Below, one piece after another: positions 8,274 to 18,229 of a stretch of DNA of 25,675 bases. A program made the position numbers and the translations under genes. The notes below the pieces were generated by a model, which was not told the origin of the DNA, made no database searches, and was given only the letters and a program-made list of their open reading frames with translations. Source of the DNA: Nemertoderma westbladi (lineage: Eukaryota; Xenacoelomorpha; Nemertodermatida; Nemertodermatidae); contig JAUCBJ010005073.1 in assembly GCA_032718475.1 (NCBI GenBank), positions 1-25,675 of the forward strand. The letters run 5' to 3'. The number at the start of each line of letters is the position of its first letter. Within the stretch, counting starts at the first letter, position 1.

Positions 8274-9992
8274 ATGGCATCCATTTCCAGAACAAACAGC
8301 TACTTCACAAAATCAAAGACCCCATTAACAACTTCTAAACTAAAACAACAAAAGTACGACGCGGTGGTAATTGGTGCTGGACACAACGGACTTATTGCTG
8401 CGGCATATCTTGCGAAAAGCGGACGAAAAGTCGCTGTTTTCGAGAAACGCCCCGTCATAGGCGGGGCAGCCGTTACCCAGGAGATATTCCCCGGGTTCCA
8501 CTTCTCCACCTGTTCCTACTTACTGAGTCTACTGAGACCTGTTATAATAAAAGACTTGCATCTAATCTCGCACGGGTTGCGGTGGTACACACGAGACCCC
8601 GGGTCATTCACCCCGTTAGTAGACGGCCGTTACTTACTGTTGGGGAGCGACGCGGCCGCTAACAGCCAGAGTATCGCTCGCTTTAGTAAGTCGGACGCTT
8701 GCGCTTACCCGCGGTACGAGCGGTGGGCGGGATCGATAGTGAACGCGATCGATCCCTTACTCGACGCGCCTCCGTTGAACCTCGGCCGATCGGCGTCCCG
8801 ACGAGACAACCTCCGAGCCGTCGCCAGTCTCGGTAAACTCGCCTACCGATTAGGGCGAGACGCCCCGAGTTTCTACGAGTTAGTAACCGCCCCGGTTTCC
8901 CGGATTCTAGACCGCTGGTTCGAATCGGACGCGTTGAAAGCGACGCTGGCCACGGACGGAGTCATAGGGGAGCTAACGAGTCCGTACTCCGCCGGTTCCG
9001 GGTACGTTCTACTGCACCACGTTATGGGAGGCGTCACCGGGGAGTCGGGACAGTGGGTCTACGTAGCCGGCGGGATGGGAGCCGTATCCGAGGCCATCGC
9101 GAAAGAAGCCGTTAAACGCGGCGTGCACATATACACCGATAAGCCGGTAGCCAAAGTAACCTGCGACGCTAACGGCTCGGTTAACGGAGTCGTTTTATCC
9201 GACGGTAAAGAAATATCTTGTAAAATTGTTTTATCTAATGCAACTCCTAAAATAACATTCGGTAAGTTGGTAGATCAATCTTTACTTCCGAGTTCCTATG
9301 TGCGAGAGATCGATAGTATAGGTTACAGTGGGGGTGCAGGTAAGATAAACATAGCCGTGGATAGGATCCCTAGGTTCTCTTGCTATCCCAGTAGCTCAGC
9401 TGATAGGGCGACACTCCCATGCCATCACGGTACAATACATCTAGGATGCGAGACAATGCCGGCCATACACGAGGCCTATCTGGAGGCGGCCTCTGGCTCC
9501 CCCTCCACCAGACCCATGGTAGAGATGACCATACCGTCCGCGTTGGACGGGAGCGTGGCCCCCGCTGGGGGGCGTCACGTCGTGCAGTTGTTCGTACAGT
9601 ACGCGCCGTACACGCTGCGGGACGGCCTCGATTGGGACGCTATCCGAGAGAGTTGGGCTGATTCCGTGTTCCGCGTTGTAGAGGAGTACAGTCCCGGGTT
9701 CACGGACTCCGTGATAGGCAGACAGGTACTCACCCCGCTAGACCTAGAGACCCAGTTCGATATTACCGGAGGGAATATCTTCCACGGCTCTATGAGTCTG
9801 GACCAGCTGTATTGGGCGCGCCCTGTGCCCAGTGCCCCCGGCTCTAGGACGCCCCTTTCAGGGCTCTATATGTGCGGCAGTGGGGCGCACCCTGGGGGCG
9901 GCGTTATGGGCTCTCCAGGGCGTCTCGCCGCTATTGCTGCCCTTAATGATTGGAAGTCTATTAATAAATCCTCAAAAAGTAATTCTAAATAA
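8274..9992 (+). CDS. PYROXD2: pyridine nucleotide-disulphide oxidoreductase domain protein 2, single exon
   Basis: This is a FAD-dependent oxidoreductase of the phytoene-desaturase-like group. In mammals the orthologue is a mitochondrial inner-membrane/matrix protein linked to respiratory function; its substrate is not established. The 572 residues compare with about 580 in human. After a Ser/Thr/Lys-rich leader without acidic residues (1-28, compatible with mitochondrial import) comes the dinucleotide fold YDAVVIGAGHNGL (G34, G36, G39) with Glu57 at the ADP-ribose position. The family signature GGAAVTQEIFPGF follows at about 63-75. SYLLSLLRP and ESGQWVYVAGGMG lie further on, and the C-terminal FAD motif GSGAHPGGGVMGSPGR spans 535-550. 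The ATG at 8274 has A at -3 and G at +4. There are no introns, although the vertebrate gene has many. Base composition changes along the gene: about 8560-9190 is GC- and CpG-rich, while about 9195-9310 is AT-rich. AATAAA overlaps the stop codon at 9988-9993. Confidence 0.96.
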   Translation: MASISRTNSYFTKSKTPLTTSKLKQQKYDAVVIGAGHNGLIAAAYLAKSGRKVAVFEKRPVIGGAAVTQEIFPGFHFSTCSYLLSLLRPVIIKDLHLISHGLRWYTRDPGSFTPLVDGRYLLLGSDAAANSQSIARFSKSDACAYPRYERWAGSIVNAIDPLLDAPPLNLGRSASRRDNLRAVASLGKLAYRLGRDAPSFYELVTAPVSRILDRWFESDALKATLATDGVIGELTSPYSAGSGYVLLHHVMGGVTGESGQWVYVAGGMGAVSEAIAKEAVKRGVHIYTDKPVAKVTCDANGSVNGVVLSDGKEISCKIVLSNATPKITFGKLVDQSLLPSSYVREIDSIGYSGGAGKINIAVDRIPRFSCYPSSSADRATLPCHHGTIHLGCETMPAIHEAYLEAASGSPSTRPMVEMTIPSALDGSVAPAGGRHVVQLFVQYAPYTLRDGLDWDAIRESWADSVFRVVEEYSPGFTDSVIGRQVLTPLDLETQFDITGGNIFHGSMSLDQLYWARPVPSAPGSRTPLSGLYMCGSGAHPGGGVMGSPGRLAAIAALNDWKSINKSSKSNSK

Positions 9993-10267
9993 ATTGCGGC
10001 TGTTTCTAGAATTTAATATTTATTATATATTTATAGTTCGTATTGCAATCCCGTTTGTATTTATCCGAGTAAATAGAAAATCATTGAACACTTTTATTAC
10101 TATTATATTATATTATGTTGTTATAAATTAAATAATTAATCATGTTACTCAAATATTTAGTTTGATAATATATCAGTTATATTGATTAAAAGATTGTTTA
10201 AAACTTGTTTATCGTTATGGGCTTTTAATTATTATATGTGACCATAGTCCATAACATCATGAATATC
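9993..10267. other. 275-bp convergent intergenic region
   Basis: This is very AT-rich DNA between two tail-to-tail genes. On the - strand AATAAA (TTTATT at 10093-10098 on +) lies about 170 bases beyond the zinc-finger stop codon and is its likely poly(A) signal. On the + strand no clear AATAAA follows the one overlapping the PYROXD2 stop. The two 3' UTRs could overlap. Confidence 0.6.
10093..10098 (-). terminator. poly(A) signal of the zinc-finger gene
   Basis: AATAAA on the - strand, about 170 bases beyond the stop codon of the zinc-finger gene. The region is AT-rich, so chance occurrence is possible. Confidence 0.5.
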
Positions 10268-11935
10268 TCATATGTCACCCTTTTCATTTCCCAAGTCCTT
10301 GAACTCATTAACTCCTTCTTCATCATCGGTGCTAATATCCAATGGCGATGTTTCATTAGAGGTCACATACTTCTCACGGTAGACACCCAGAACAGAATTC
10401 TTATGATTTTTACTTTTAACATGTTCACTCTTCTGTTCAAGTCCATTTAAGGTTGTGTCGCATATGACACAAAGAGAACTTACATAAATAAGTTTATTAA
10501 TGTCACAATTAAATTCATCTAGAGACTTCTCCGACCCAGAATTATTCTCAAACGTACCAACCAAAAAACTTAATATGTTGCAAATTGGTGTGAATGATAT
10601 GTAATTTTGAACTGTTTGTGAGTGAGTTTCCCCTTCAACGTGACTAATTGCAAAACGAGCACCCATTTGTTTTATCTGACACAATTCACAGTTACGAGTT
10701 TTTAGAACTTTCTCGCTAATTAGATATTCGAAATAGTTTCTTTTAATGTTGGTGTTGGGTGAATACTCTGTAATACCACTCGGTGGTGCCAATATAGAAG
10801 TTGTTGGTAAATGTTGATTCTTCAAGTCTTTGTGGCAGTCGCGAGACGAACGTTTAACAGATTCGTTATTGTCGTTTGTTGATTCTTTTTGTTTAATTTT
10901 ATGGTCCAGTGTTTCTAGGTGGGCATTGTATTCAGTTAAATCATTCATGTTCGTTTTACACAACGAGCAGTTAAAGCGAGCAGACATATTCGAACCGCGG
11001 CAATTTAAATCTAATGCAGTTATTTCGCTTTTGAACACTTTGACCTTTTCCTTTTTAGCGGAGTGTTTTTCACTTAGCAAATGTTTTGATAATTCGTCGT
11101 GGTTTGTGCACGAAATTAGACAGACTGAACATATAGGCTCATCATAGGCGTTTATTTTCAACCTTTCAACGACATACAACCGACGTTGGTGTTCTTTACC
11201 TGCCATATGAGAACTGTGCGAAGTCTGGCCATTCATCCAGACGCAGCACATCTCGCACCAAGAATTGCCCAGCCTATGACTACTGACATTGGAACCGGTA
11301 GCTACTATTCCATTCCTATTATCCATATAGACTGATCCATTAGTAGCATCTACATTAATTACTGAATCACTTGATTTTACTTCCAGTTTCACTGAGGAAT
11401 CTTTCAAAGACAGTGGCTTTGATTGGTTAGTAGTTTGTGAAATTGAAAATTTTAAATCGTTTTCATCCACGCAGTTACCAGATCCTATGGGTGTGTTGTT
11501 AGGAACACTTTCCGTTTTAACATCGCTCTTTATCATTGAATTTTTTATTTCGCGGAATATTGTATTTTTTTTCTTCGTGTTGGCGTGTTTCTCACTCCCA
11601 ATATGTTTCGTCAATGTAGCACTTGAGTTGCATGCAATGCAGCAGTCCGTGCAGTACGGCTTAGACGGGTTCTTTTTATGCTCTTCTATTGTTTTCCCGC
11701 GACGATTATGGGCTTTGCCAACCATGTGGTCTCGCATTTGGGATAGTCCATTAAAGCTTAAACAGCACATATCGCATGATAGATTTGATATGAACGAAGC
11801 CACTACGTTATAGTTATTTGTTTGAATTTGCAACTCTCCAGTTATGTTGAAAACATTGTTCGCAGGAATTTCATGTAATGTGTTTGAGTTGTCGTTAATA
11901 ATAATATTATCATCATTATAATTTGCACGCGCCAT
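10268..11935 (-). CDS. protein with seven U1-type (JAZ-like) C2H2 zinc fingers
   Basis: The 555-residue single-exon frame has seven fingers of exact spacing C-x2-C-x12-H-x5-H: C54/C57/H70/H76, C95/C98/H111/H117, C227/C230/H243/H249, C269/C272/H285/H291, C323/C326/H339/H345, C416/C419/H432/H438 and C489/C492/H505/H511. They are grouped 2+3+2, joined by Ser/Asn/Lys-rich linkers likely to be disordered, and the C-terminus is acidic. Fingers 1 and 3 end in GKAHNRR and GKEHQRR. The x5 His spacing marks the U1/matrin/JAZ class, which binds double-stranded RNA or RNA-protein complexes (ZNF346, ZMAT, SNRPC) more often than DNA promoters. A nuclear RNA-binding role is therefore inferred. I do not recognise a one-to-one orthologue. 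The start Met at 11935 is the first in the frame. No KRAB or BTB domain is present. Confidence 0.88.
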   Translation of the reverse strand: MARANYNDDNIIINDNSNTLHEIPANNVFNITGELQIQTNNYNVVASFISNLSCDMCCLSFNGLSQMRDHMVGKAHNRRGKTIEEHKKNPSKPYCTDCCIACNSSATLTKHIGSEKHANTKKKNTIFREIKNSMIKSDVKTESVPNNTPIGSGNCVDENDLKFSISQTTNQSKPLSLKDSSVKLEVKSSDSVINVDATNGSVYMDNRNGIVATGSNVSSHRLGNSWCEMCCVWMNGQTSHSSHMAGKEHQRRLYVVERLKINAYDEPICSVCLISCTNHDELSKHLLSEKHSAKKEKVKVFKSEITALDLNCRGSNMSARFNCSLCKTNMNDLTEYNAHLETLDHKIKQKESTNDNNESVKRSSRDCHKDLKNQHLPTTSILAPPSGITEYSPNTNIKRNYFEYLISEKVLKTRNCELCQIKQMGARFAISHVEGETHSQTVQNYISFTPICNILSFLVGTFENNSGSEKSLDEFNCDINKLIYVSSLCVICDTTLNGLEQKSEHVKSKNHKNSVLGVYREKYVTSNETSPLDISTDDEEGVNEFKDLGNEKGDI

Positions 11936-14166
11936 CAGACTCTAAGTGGCGATGATAGTTATCACCAGGTCAACTACACATAAATAAATTATTCTAGAAT
12001 ATTTTGTATGCCAAATAGAATAATGACCACCAGCGATCGATAATTGCTGTAATATATGAACGCCTATTAATTACAGTATTATTTTATAGTTTCTCAACTG
12101 AATTAGCATTCATTAAATATTTGGAATCTTTATAATTAAATAAATAAATAATAAATGAAAATAATTTTAAAGCCAAAAAATTCCTGCTCTGGCTGGGTGA
12201 CCTGACCATATCACAGTCGGTACTGGTTCAGTATGCGTACAGCCGTACACCCCCACCAAATTTTTTATACTAATTAGTTTTTGATAATTTTTTTTTTGAA
12301 ATGATCTATAGCTAGTCCTATACACTATGTGCCACTTGGTGCTAGAAAATGTTCTGGGGCACTAGAGGCCCCATGATTCTCAAATTTTGATGTATTGAAT
12401 ACATTTAATAGGGTACTACAGTACTAATTCACCATGTTCACACGCCCATCCAATTGATTTCCATTAGGTAAAGTATCTTTGATTTTTTAATATTATGTTT
12501 TAGAACAAAGTCTACATTCTGCCAACATAAATTTTTTATGGTAGATACTATTTTTCAAAATCGTAGTTATTCGGAATATAACGAATTTACTCAAATCCAC
12601 GGCCGATTTTATTATGTTGTCTGATTTAAAATCACTGAGAAGAAATACATATTTTTCAAAATTTTGTTTCAACATTTGAGATTTTGCACTCTAATAGAGC
12701 AATAATTGCAAAACGTTGTTTTTCTGTAGGCCTAATAATTATTGAAATCGTGTAATGTTAAATAAACGAATTTCCTTCCAACATTGTGTATGGGTATGGT
12801 TAAATATGGTGGAAGGTTTCCATAACCGACTACATAATTATTGATCTGCCTCTTAGGTGCCGGTAGCATTCGTAGAACACAGTAGCTGTAAATAACCACT
12901 GTGGCTGTAAATAATCTATGCCAAGTTATCAAAATAACACGATAAGAAAACTTTGTAATATCTACAACTATTCATGTACTCATTGTACTGTATTACGTCC
13001 ATCGATAGTGAAAGGGTATTTCCAACCGCAATAATGGTCCGTCTGCTACTACAAATGCAATAGGTTTCCTTGTAAACATTAACAAATCTGATGTAGGCCT
13101 AGCCTACTTTTATCACGTCTTACTAAAAGTCTAAACGATTCCAATGCCAGGAAATAAAAACCTCTAATCCTATATATTTGAAACCAACAATTAGTATTGA
13201 CTATTAGATGTAAAATCTTGAATGTTATAATATGATTTTTTTTTAAAAGTGCATTTTTTCACAGTGTTTTTAAATGAAAAAACATAACAAAATCATAACA
13301 TTGGCAGTGGATTGAATAAAATCGCTACATTCCGAACAGAATAAGCCCAATGTCAGATCCCTACGATCAAAACTCGCGAAGTTATGACCAAAAATAAGCT
13401 GCTGCCTAATTAAAAAAAATGGACTTTAGTTAATTAAATCTACTAGCTAGCAAAATTACTAGCTAACTGAAATTACTCAGATTGAATTCAAAATGATCGA
13501 AAAAATAATAAAATTGGCCGGCGGTGTCGACATGGTGAACTAGTAGAGTACCATTGGGTAGATTTCTATGTATCTAGGGCCCTCCTCCTCACTGAGCAAC
13601 TTTTGTTTCTGTAACTTGCGTCTGAAACAAAAGTCATCAAGTGGGCCAGCAATAAGTTATTGGATACAGTCAAAACATTGCGCAATTTTGGGTAACATTC
13701 TTAAAAATGTTTATTGCATCCCATTTTTATACGAGCTAATATTATATAATTTTTGTGATTTGATTGAACATTATAAATAACTGAAAATGGTAGCTACTTA
13801 TTTGATATCAACGGCTGCGTTAACCTGGTATTTCTGGATCACTTTTCAGATCAATCAATTCCGAAAAGATAGTTGTTGAATATTGTAATATAGTATTATT
13901 CTAGAAATGCTTGTTCATAACAACAACCAATAATAACTTGGGATGATTTTCGCGAAATCAGAAGCTCCTGCCTAACTCTACTCCACTGCGAAATAGCGAA
14001 TAAATGAATAAATCCGAAGTCGCAAAGATTTCGGTAAAACCGAACAGATGTCTCTCCCTAAAATAATGCGGAACCACAACGTTCTAAATACGATCTATTT
14101 TGGACGTTAAGGTCATACCGTAGCCTATATTTCTTAAATCCATTACCATTCCACTGATGGGCCTAA
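11936..14166. other. 2.2 kb of AT-rich DNA without a recognisable gene
   Basis: The first part must contain the promoter of the divergent - strand zinc-finger gene, but no element is convincing. A hairpin with 11-base arms (ACTTTTGTTTC / GAAACAAAAGT) lies at 13599-13634. A looser inverted repeat around 13225-13310 pairs AATGTTATaATATGATTTT with AAAATCATAACATT. AGGCCTA words occur at about 12728 and 13094. Short open frames lack family resemblance. Confidence 0.5.
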
Positions 14167-14320
14167 CGAGACAGATAGGGGGGGGGGGGGGGGGGGGTTA
14201 AAATAACGTGCCACTGTAACCTGCTCCTTTCCCTAAATTGATAATTTGAGGCGGGATATTAATTCGCCAAGATGGGATTTGCGTCCAGTTCCCACTCCCT
14301 CCCCCCTGTCTCTTACGAGA
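14167..14320 (+). mobile_element. compact complete copy of the G-run inverted-repeat element
   Basis: The left end CGAGACAGATAGGGGG runs into a 20-base G run (14178-14197). The right end reads CCCCCCTGTCTCTTACGAGAC. The ends are inverted complements around GAGACAG and the G run. The interior shares AATAACGTGCCACTG, CTGTAACCTGCTCCTTTCC and AATTCGCCAAGATGGGATTT with the copy at 3181-3440, but lacks the AACAGCTGATTACTCTC half. It is thus an internally deleted derivative of about 150 bp. CGAGAC beside both ends may be part of the repeat or a target duplication. Confidence 0.75.
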
Positions 14321-14913
14321 CAAGAAAGAAATTCTGAATTTAACCCACAACTGCGTAAATAAGTACCGGTATCTAGAATCGGCCTCAATGTTCAAAGTAA
14401 ATAGCTTTTACAACGGCAAGTTTAATATCAATTTCTTGAATTAGTTGCATATCATTATGCACAAATTTATATTGATTATTTACAGATCCAATTCTTCTTT
14501 AATCAAATGTACAACGGTGCGCCCACAAACATGCTGTTTGTATCGTAAGATCTTATCTTGTAAATTATAAATATGAATAAATAAATTGTGACGAAAAAAG
14601 AAGAACCACAACAATACGAAAAACACAATTTCGAACATGGCAAGTATGAAGTTAACTACGAAAGCAAACTATCAAAAGCTATGTATTTAGCACAAATAAT
14701 GAAGTCTCCTTCCATAAATGTTGAGATACAAATTACATCGTATTAAATGAATACGATAAATGAAGCATGATGAAGCATCATTATAAATCATTAGCAAACA
14801 TAAACTAAATAAACTGCACTGAATAATATATACAGATTAACAAACTGTTGAAATCAATCTAAAAGTAATTGCACTATTAATACTACTCTGCAGTCTAAAC
14901 ATTGATGGTCCTA
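14321..14913. other. putative 3' UTR and flank of PASK
   Basis: This region lies downstream of the PASK stop codon on the - strand. No AATAAA occurs on the - strand for about 400 bases. An ATTAAA (TTTAAT on +) at 14498-14503 is the best candidate poly(A) signal. No other gene is visible. Confidence 0.35.
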
Positions 14914-15140
14914 TCATGCTGGTACGTGAGACAGACCATAGTCTACTGGCCGGATCCTTGATGAAGTCTCGGCATGCTCTGATTGGTTGTTCGTTGGTGA
15001 TAAGTTAGGCAATACTTGCTCCCATTGGTAGGCTGAAGCGTGAATAGCTTGGGTAAGCCACGGGTGGGATTGCAGTTCAGACATTGTCAGTCTGTATTCC
15101 GGGTTGGGGTGAAGCAACAGCGATACAAGTTCCATTAGTT
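14914..15140 (-). CDS. PASK: PAS domain-containing Ser/Thr kinase, last coding exon
   Basis: This exon encodes the end of the kinase C-lobe and the tail of PASK, a nutrient-responsive kinase of the CAMK group. The acceptor CTCTTTCAG borders 15140. The exon's first two bases complete a codon with the last G of the exon at 22193, giving ELMELVSLLLHPNPEYR, which aligns with the human ELMSLVSGLLQPVPERR region and includes the conserved Arg of subdomain XI. SHPWLTQ and YQWEQV match the human DPWVTQ and YTWEEV. The tail after the kinase domain, to TGA at 14914-14916, is shorter than in human. The intron upstream is 7,052 bp and contains another gene on the opposite strand. Confidence 0.92.
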
Positions 15141-15959
15141 CTGAAAGAGACCAAATTATATTAATTAATTAGCACATAAGTTTATATTAGCTATAAATTA
15201 ACTGCAAAAACCCCAACTTCGCAAAATGTTGCGATTCAATGGAAAATTTAAAAAATTCACACTGGCCTGCGCACATTAATTATTTTAAAATATATAAAAA
15301 ATTGCACGAAATATTAAGGTAACTGATGCAAAAAATATAGATCAGATATAGATATTTCACTGACAAGGAAATTCAATAATTTGCAAATTACACCACATTT
15401 TTACCCGAATTGACCAGATTTTATATGTGGCCTTTGAATATATTGTGATGGTTACCGTACTGTTTATGCCATATTATGCACCATTTCCCATAAAAGTTAT
15501 GTTGATGAAAAAAAGTAACTTACGATAATTAAGTTATTCACTTTTGATACCGATATATTTGCTATGCTATACTAAAGTACGCAGTTAGAAATTCGCAGTT
15601 CAAACATGTCAGAAACATAAGTAGAGCATTAAAGCACTGGTCTATGTAGTATACAATTATCACTGTTTTATCATGTATTCTCGCGTATTGCAAAATCTGA
15701 TAAGAGTCTTTATTCCCGCTATAAACGGGTTTATAATGGGTTGATCTTGATATACTCTTTTACCCCTGTTCATATACAGTTTGTTACTAAATTCGAAAAT
15801 TATTTTGAAGTTGTCTTGCTGATAGTTGCGTTTCTCAACAACATTTTTTGGCACACAAAAGATTTTTTTCCAAGGCGAAAATAAACAAAGTAATGAAAAT
15901 GTGAAAATATATTTTGTTACATTTTTCAACTTAACAGCGTTCTGGTGGATTACTCGTAA
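15141..15959 (-). other. PASK large intron, 3' part
   Basis: Intron sequence read from the - strand gene. It is AT-rich with no conserved coding signal. An open frame at 15660-15989 (-) has no recognisable domain and overlaps the palindrome that follows. Confidence 0.6.
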
Positions 15960-16044
15960 CTTTGAAGCGTTCCGTCCAATAGGCCGCAACGATACAAAGT
16001 AGTACTTTGAGGCGTTGCGGCCTATTGGACGGAACGCTGCAAAG
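15960..16044. repeat. 85-bp near-perfect palindrome
   Basis: Arms 15966-15991 and 16013-16038 are perfect 26-base inverted complements, beginning AGCGTTCCGTCCAATAGGCC. They extend outward to 32 bases with one mismatch (15960-15991, 16013-16044). The loop contains the further odd palindrome CAAAGTA-G-TACTTTG, so nearly the whole 85 bp folds. It lies inside the large PASK intron. It has the shape of a short foldback transposon or of a small-RNA precursor hairpin. The arms are nearly identical, which implies recent origin or ongoing correction. Confidence 0.9.
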
Positions 16045-16261
16045 GAATCAATGACATGGAAACAACTTCAATTACCGTATTCCAGAATGTATTATTTCCA
16101 TTTATATTAATGCGTGTTTCTTTATTCAATAAAGCAGCCACGTGTTTGCATAATACGTTCGTCCAGTTTGAAGTGACGCGACTAGCTACTGTATGTAAAT
16201 AATTGTTTAACATGTAAGACTGGATTCCATACGTCCCATTAGAGAAAATGAGCAAAGAAAA

Positions 16262-18210
16262 TATGGCGACAGTGTTCAGTAAAACTGAACGGACACAGAC
16301 GGTGAATGTCGGTAATCAGAGAAAACTGTTTGGAGGTGTGCATAATTTAATATCCTCAAGTAGGATCGGTTTGCTGCCGCAACATGATTCTGATGGTGAA
16401 CGCAGGAATTAGCAGATCAATTTGCTGATTTCTTTGAGAATAAAGTTACTGGAATTATATTGGATATAGAGAATGATACCGGTTCATCAGCTCCTAAATT
16501 ATACAAAATTGACAGCAACAAGGGGTATTATTGTTGCGATGAGGTTCCTGAATTTTCAGGAGTCCCATTCGTCGAATTCGACGTCGTAGCTGAGGATGAA
16601 GTGAAAAGTTAGTTGATGAAGCTAAGGTTAAAACTAGTCCGCAGGATCCACTTCCCAGCTCTATTCTAAAATGTTCAATTGCTTGTTTGATGTCTATAAT
16701 AACACTCATCATCAACCTATCATTGTCAATGGCAACAGTACCTCACTATTTAAAGATGCTGTGTTAAATCCACTCCTTAAAAAGTGTTCTTTAAACCCTG
16801 AGTGGCTCACGAATTTTCGCCCAGTTTCAAATCTTATATTTATGTCCAAGTTGGTAGAACGCGTAGTTGTAAATTCGCTTATTCGCCATATGAACTTAAA
16901 CAATTTATTTGAACCTCACCAGAGTGCGTATCGACAATTCTATAGTGTTGAATCAGCACAACTACGAGTCAATAATGATAAGCTTCAGAACATTGATGAC
17001 GGATCTTTAGTGCTGCTAGTTATGTTAGATTTGAGTGCAGCCTTCGACACTGTGGACCATGAGTTATTGCTACAGATTCTAGAACGTGATATCGGAGTGC
17101 GAGGTAATGTACTCGGGTGGTTTAAATCATATTTGAACAGTAGGATTCAACGTGTGCGGGTTGGCAGATCTTATTCTGCAGAGAAGCAACTGCGATATAT
17201 AGGGCTCTCTACTCGGCCCACTACTATTTAGTATTTACACTCGATCCCTGTCCTCGGTTATTAAAAGACATGGTTTATGGTTTATCTTATCACCTGACGG
17301 CTGACGATACACAGATCTATATAGCTTTCAAACCCCAAAGATATTAATCGTAATATAGCCGTTACAGAGGCATGTTTGAATGACATTAAACAATGGATGG
17401 ATTGTCACTTCCTTAGAATGAATGCGGACAAAACCGAGGTACTACTGATGCAATCATGTTTTAGCAGCCAGTTACTGAGTACCGATATCAAAGTGTCTGG
17501 GGATGTCATTGTAGGTAGCAATTCGGCGCGGAATATCGGTGTTATTATGGATTCTCATTTGACACTTGAAAAACACATTTCAAAAGTGGTTCAGGAGTCA
17601 TTCTATCACCTGCGGAATAATTCCAAAGTTAAACGCTATTTCTCTAACAGCGAGTTACAAACCCTGGTCCACGCGTTTATCACTAGTAAACTGGATTGCA
17701 ACAATTCTCTATATTTTGGTTTAGCGTGGAAGATCATAAGGAAACTGCAATACGTGCAGAATTCTGCAGCGCGCTTGTTGTGCAATGTTAAAAAAAGGGA
17801 TCGCTTACACATCACTCCATTCCTGAAAAGCCTGCATTGGTTACCTGTGTTATATCGCATTGATTTTAAAATTAAAAAACGAGAAACGAGCATTTTCGGT
17901 GGCAGCCCCAACCGTATGGAATTCACTACCAGCAGATATCCGCACGGCCAAAACGCTGGATATTTTTAAACGAAGACTTAAAACATTTATTTCTTACGGT
18001 CATTCGGCGAATAAAACAAGATCTAACTTTAGGACGGAGTTGGGGAGGGGGGGGGGGGGGGGGGGTATTTGTATTTTCTTTTTATCATATTCATACGTGT
18101 ACATACTGTACGTCGGTAATTGTACGTCGGATCACTTGTATACTGTATGCGCCTAGAACACAGTGTATTGGCGCTATATAAATACTTATTATTATTATTA
18201 TTATTATTAG
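16262..18210 (+). mobile_element. dead CR1/L2-type LINE, ORF2 remnant with 3' tail
   Basis: A decayed reverse transcriptase is readable across shifting frames. QRKLFGGVHNLI is near 16315. DQFADFFENKV of the pre-RT linker is near 16410-16445. LVDEAKVKTSPQDPLPSSIL is near 16610-16668. NPEWLTNFRPVSNLIFMSKL and LDLSAAFDTVDHELLL lie at about 16790-17070. The catalytic block reads TADD instead of YADD near 17300. WMDCHFLRMNADKTEVLLM is near 17395-17450, and FSVAAPTVWNSLPADI is near 17893-17940. There are at least four frameshifts. The GVPQGSVLGP block near 17200 is partly deleted, and a further deletion lies between LYRIDFKI and RAFSVAAP. The 3' end GCGCTATATAAATACTTATT with a (TTA)n tail at 18187-18209 is typical of CR1/L2 elements. 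The 5' end is truncated. The element lies in the PASK intron, opposite to PASK. Confidence 0.92.
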
Positions 18211-18229
18211 ACGGTGACTCAAAAAAAGG

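Noticed and set aside
10830-11813. + strand open frames of 105 and 108 codons
   Set aside because: They are antisense shadows of the zinc-finger coding sequence.
15660-15989. - strand open frame of 109 codons within the PASK intron
   Set aside because: No recognisable domain, biased AT-rich codons, and it runs into the palindrome at 15960.
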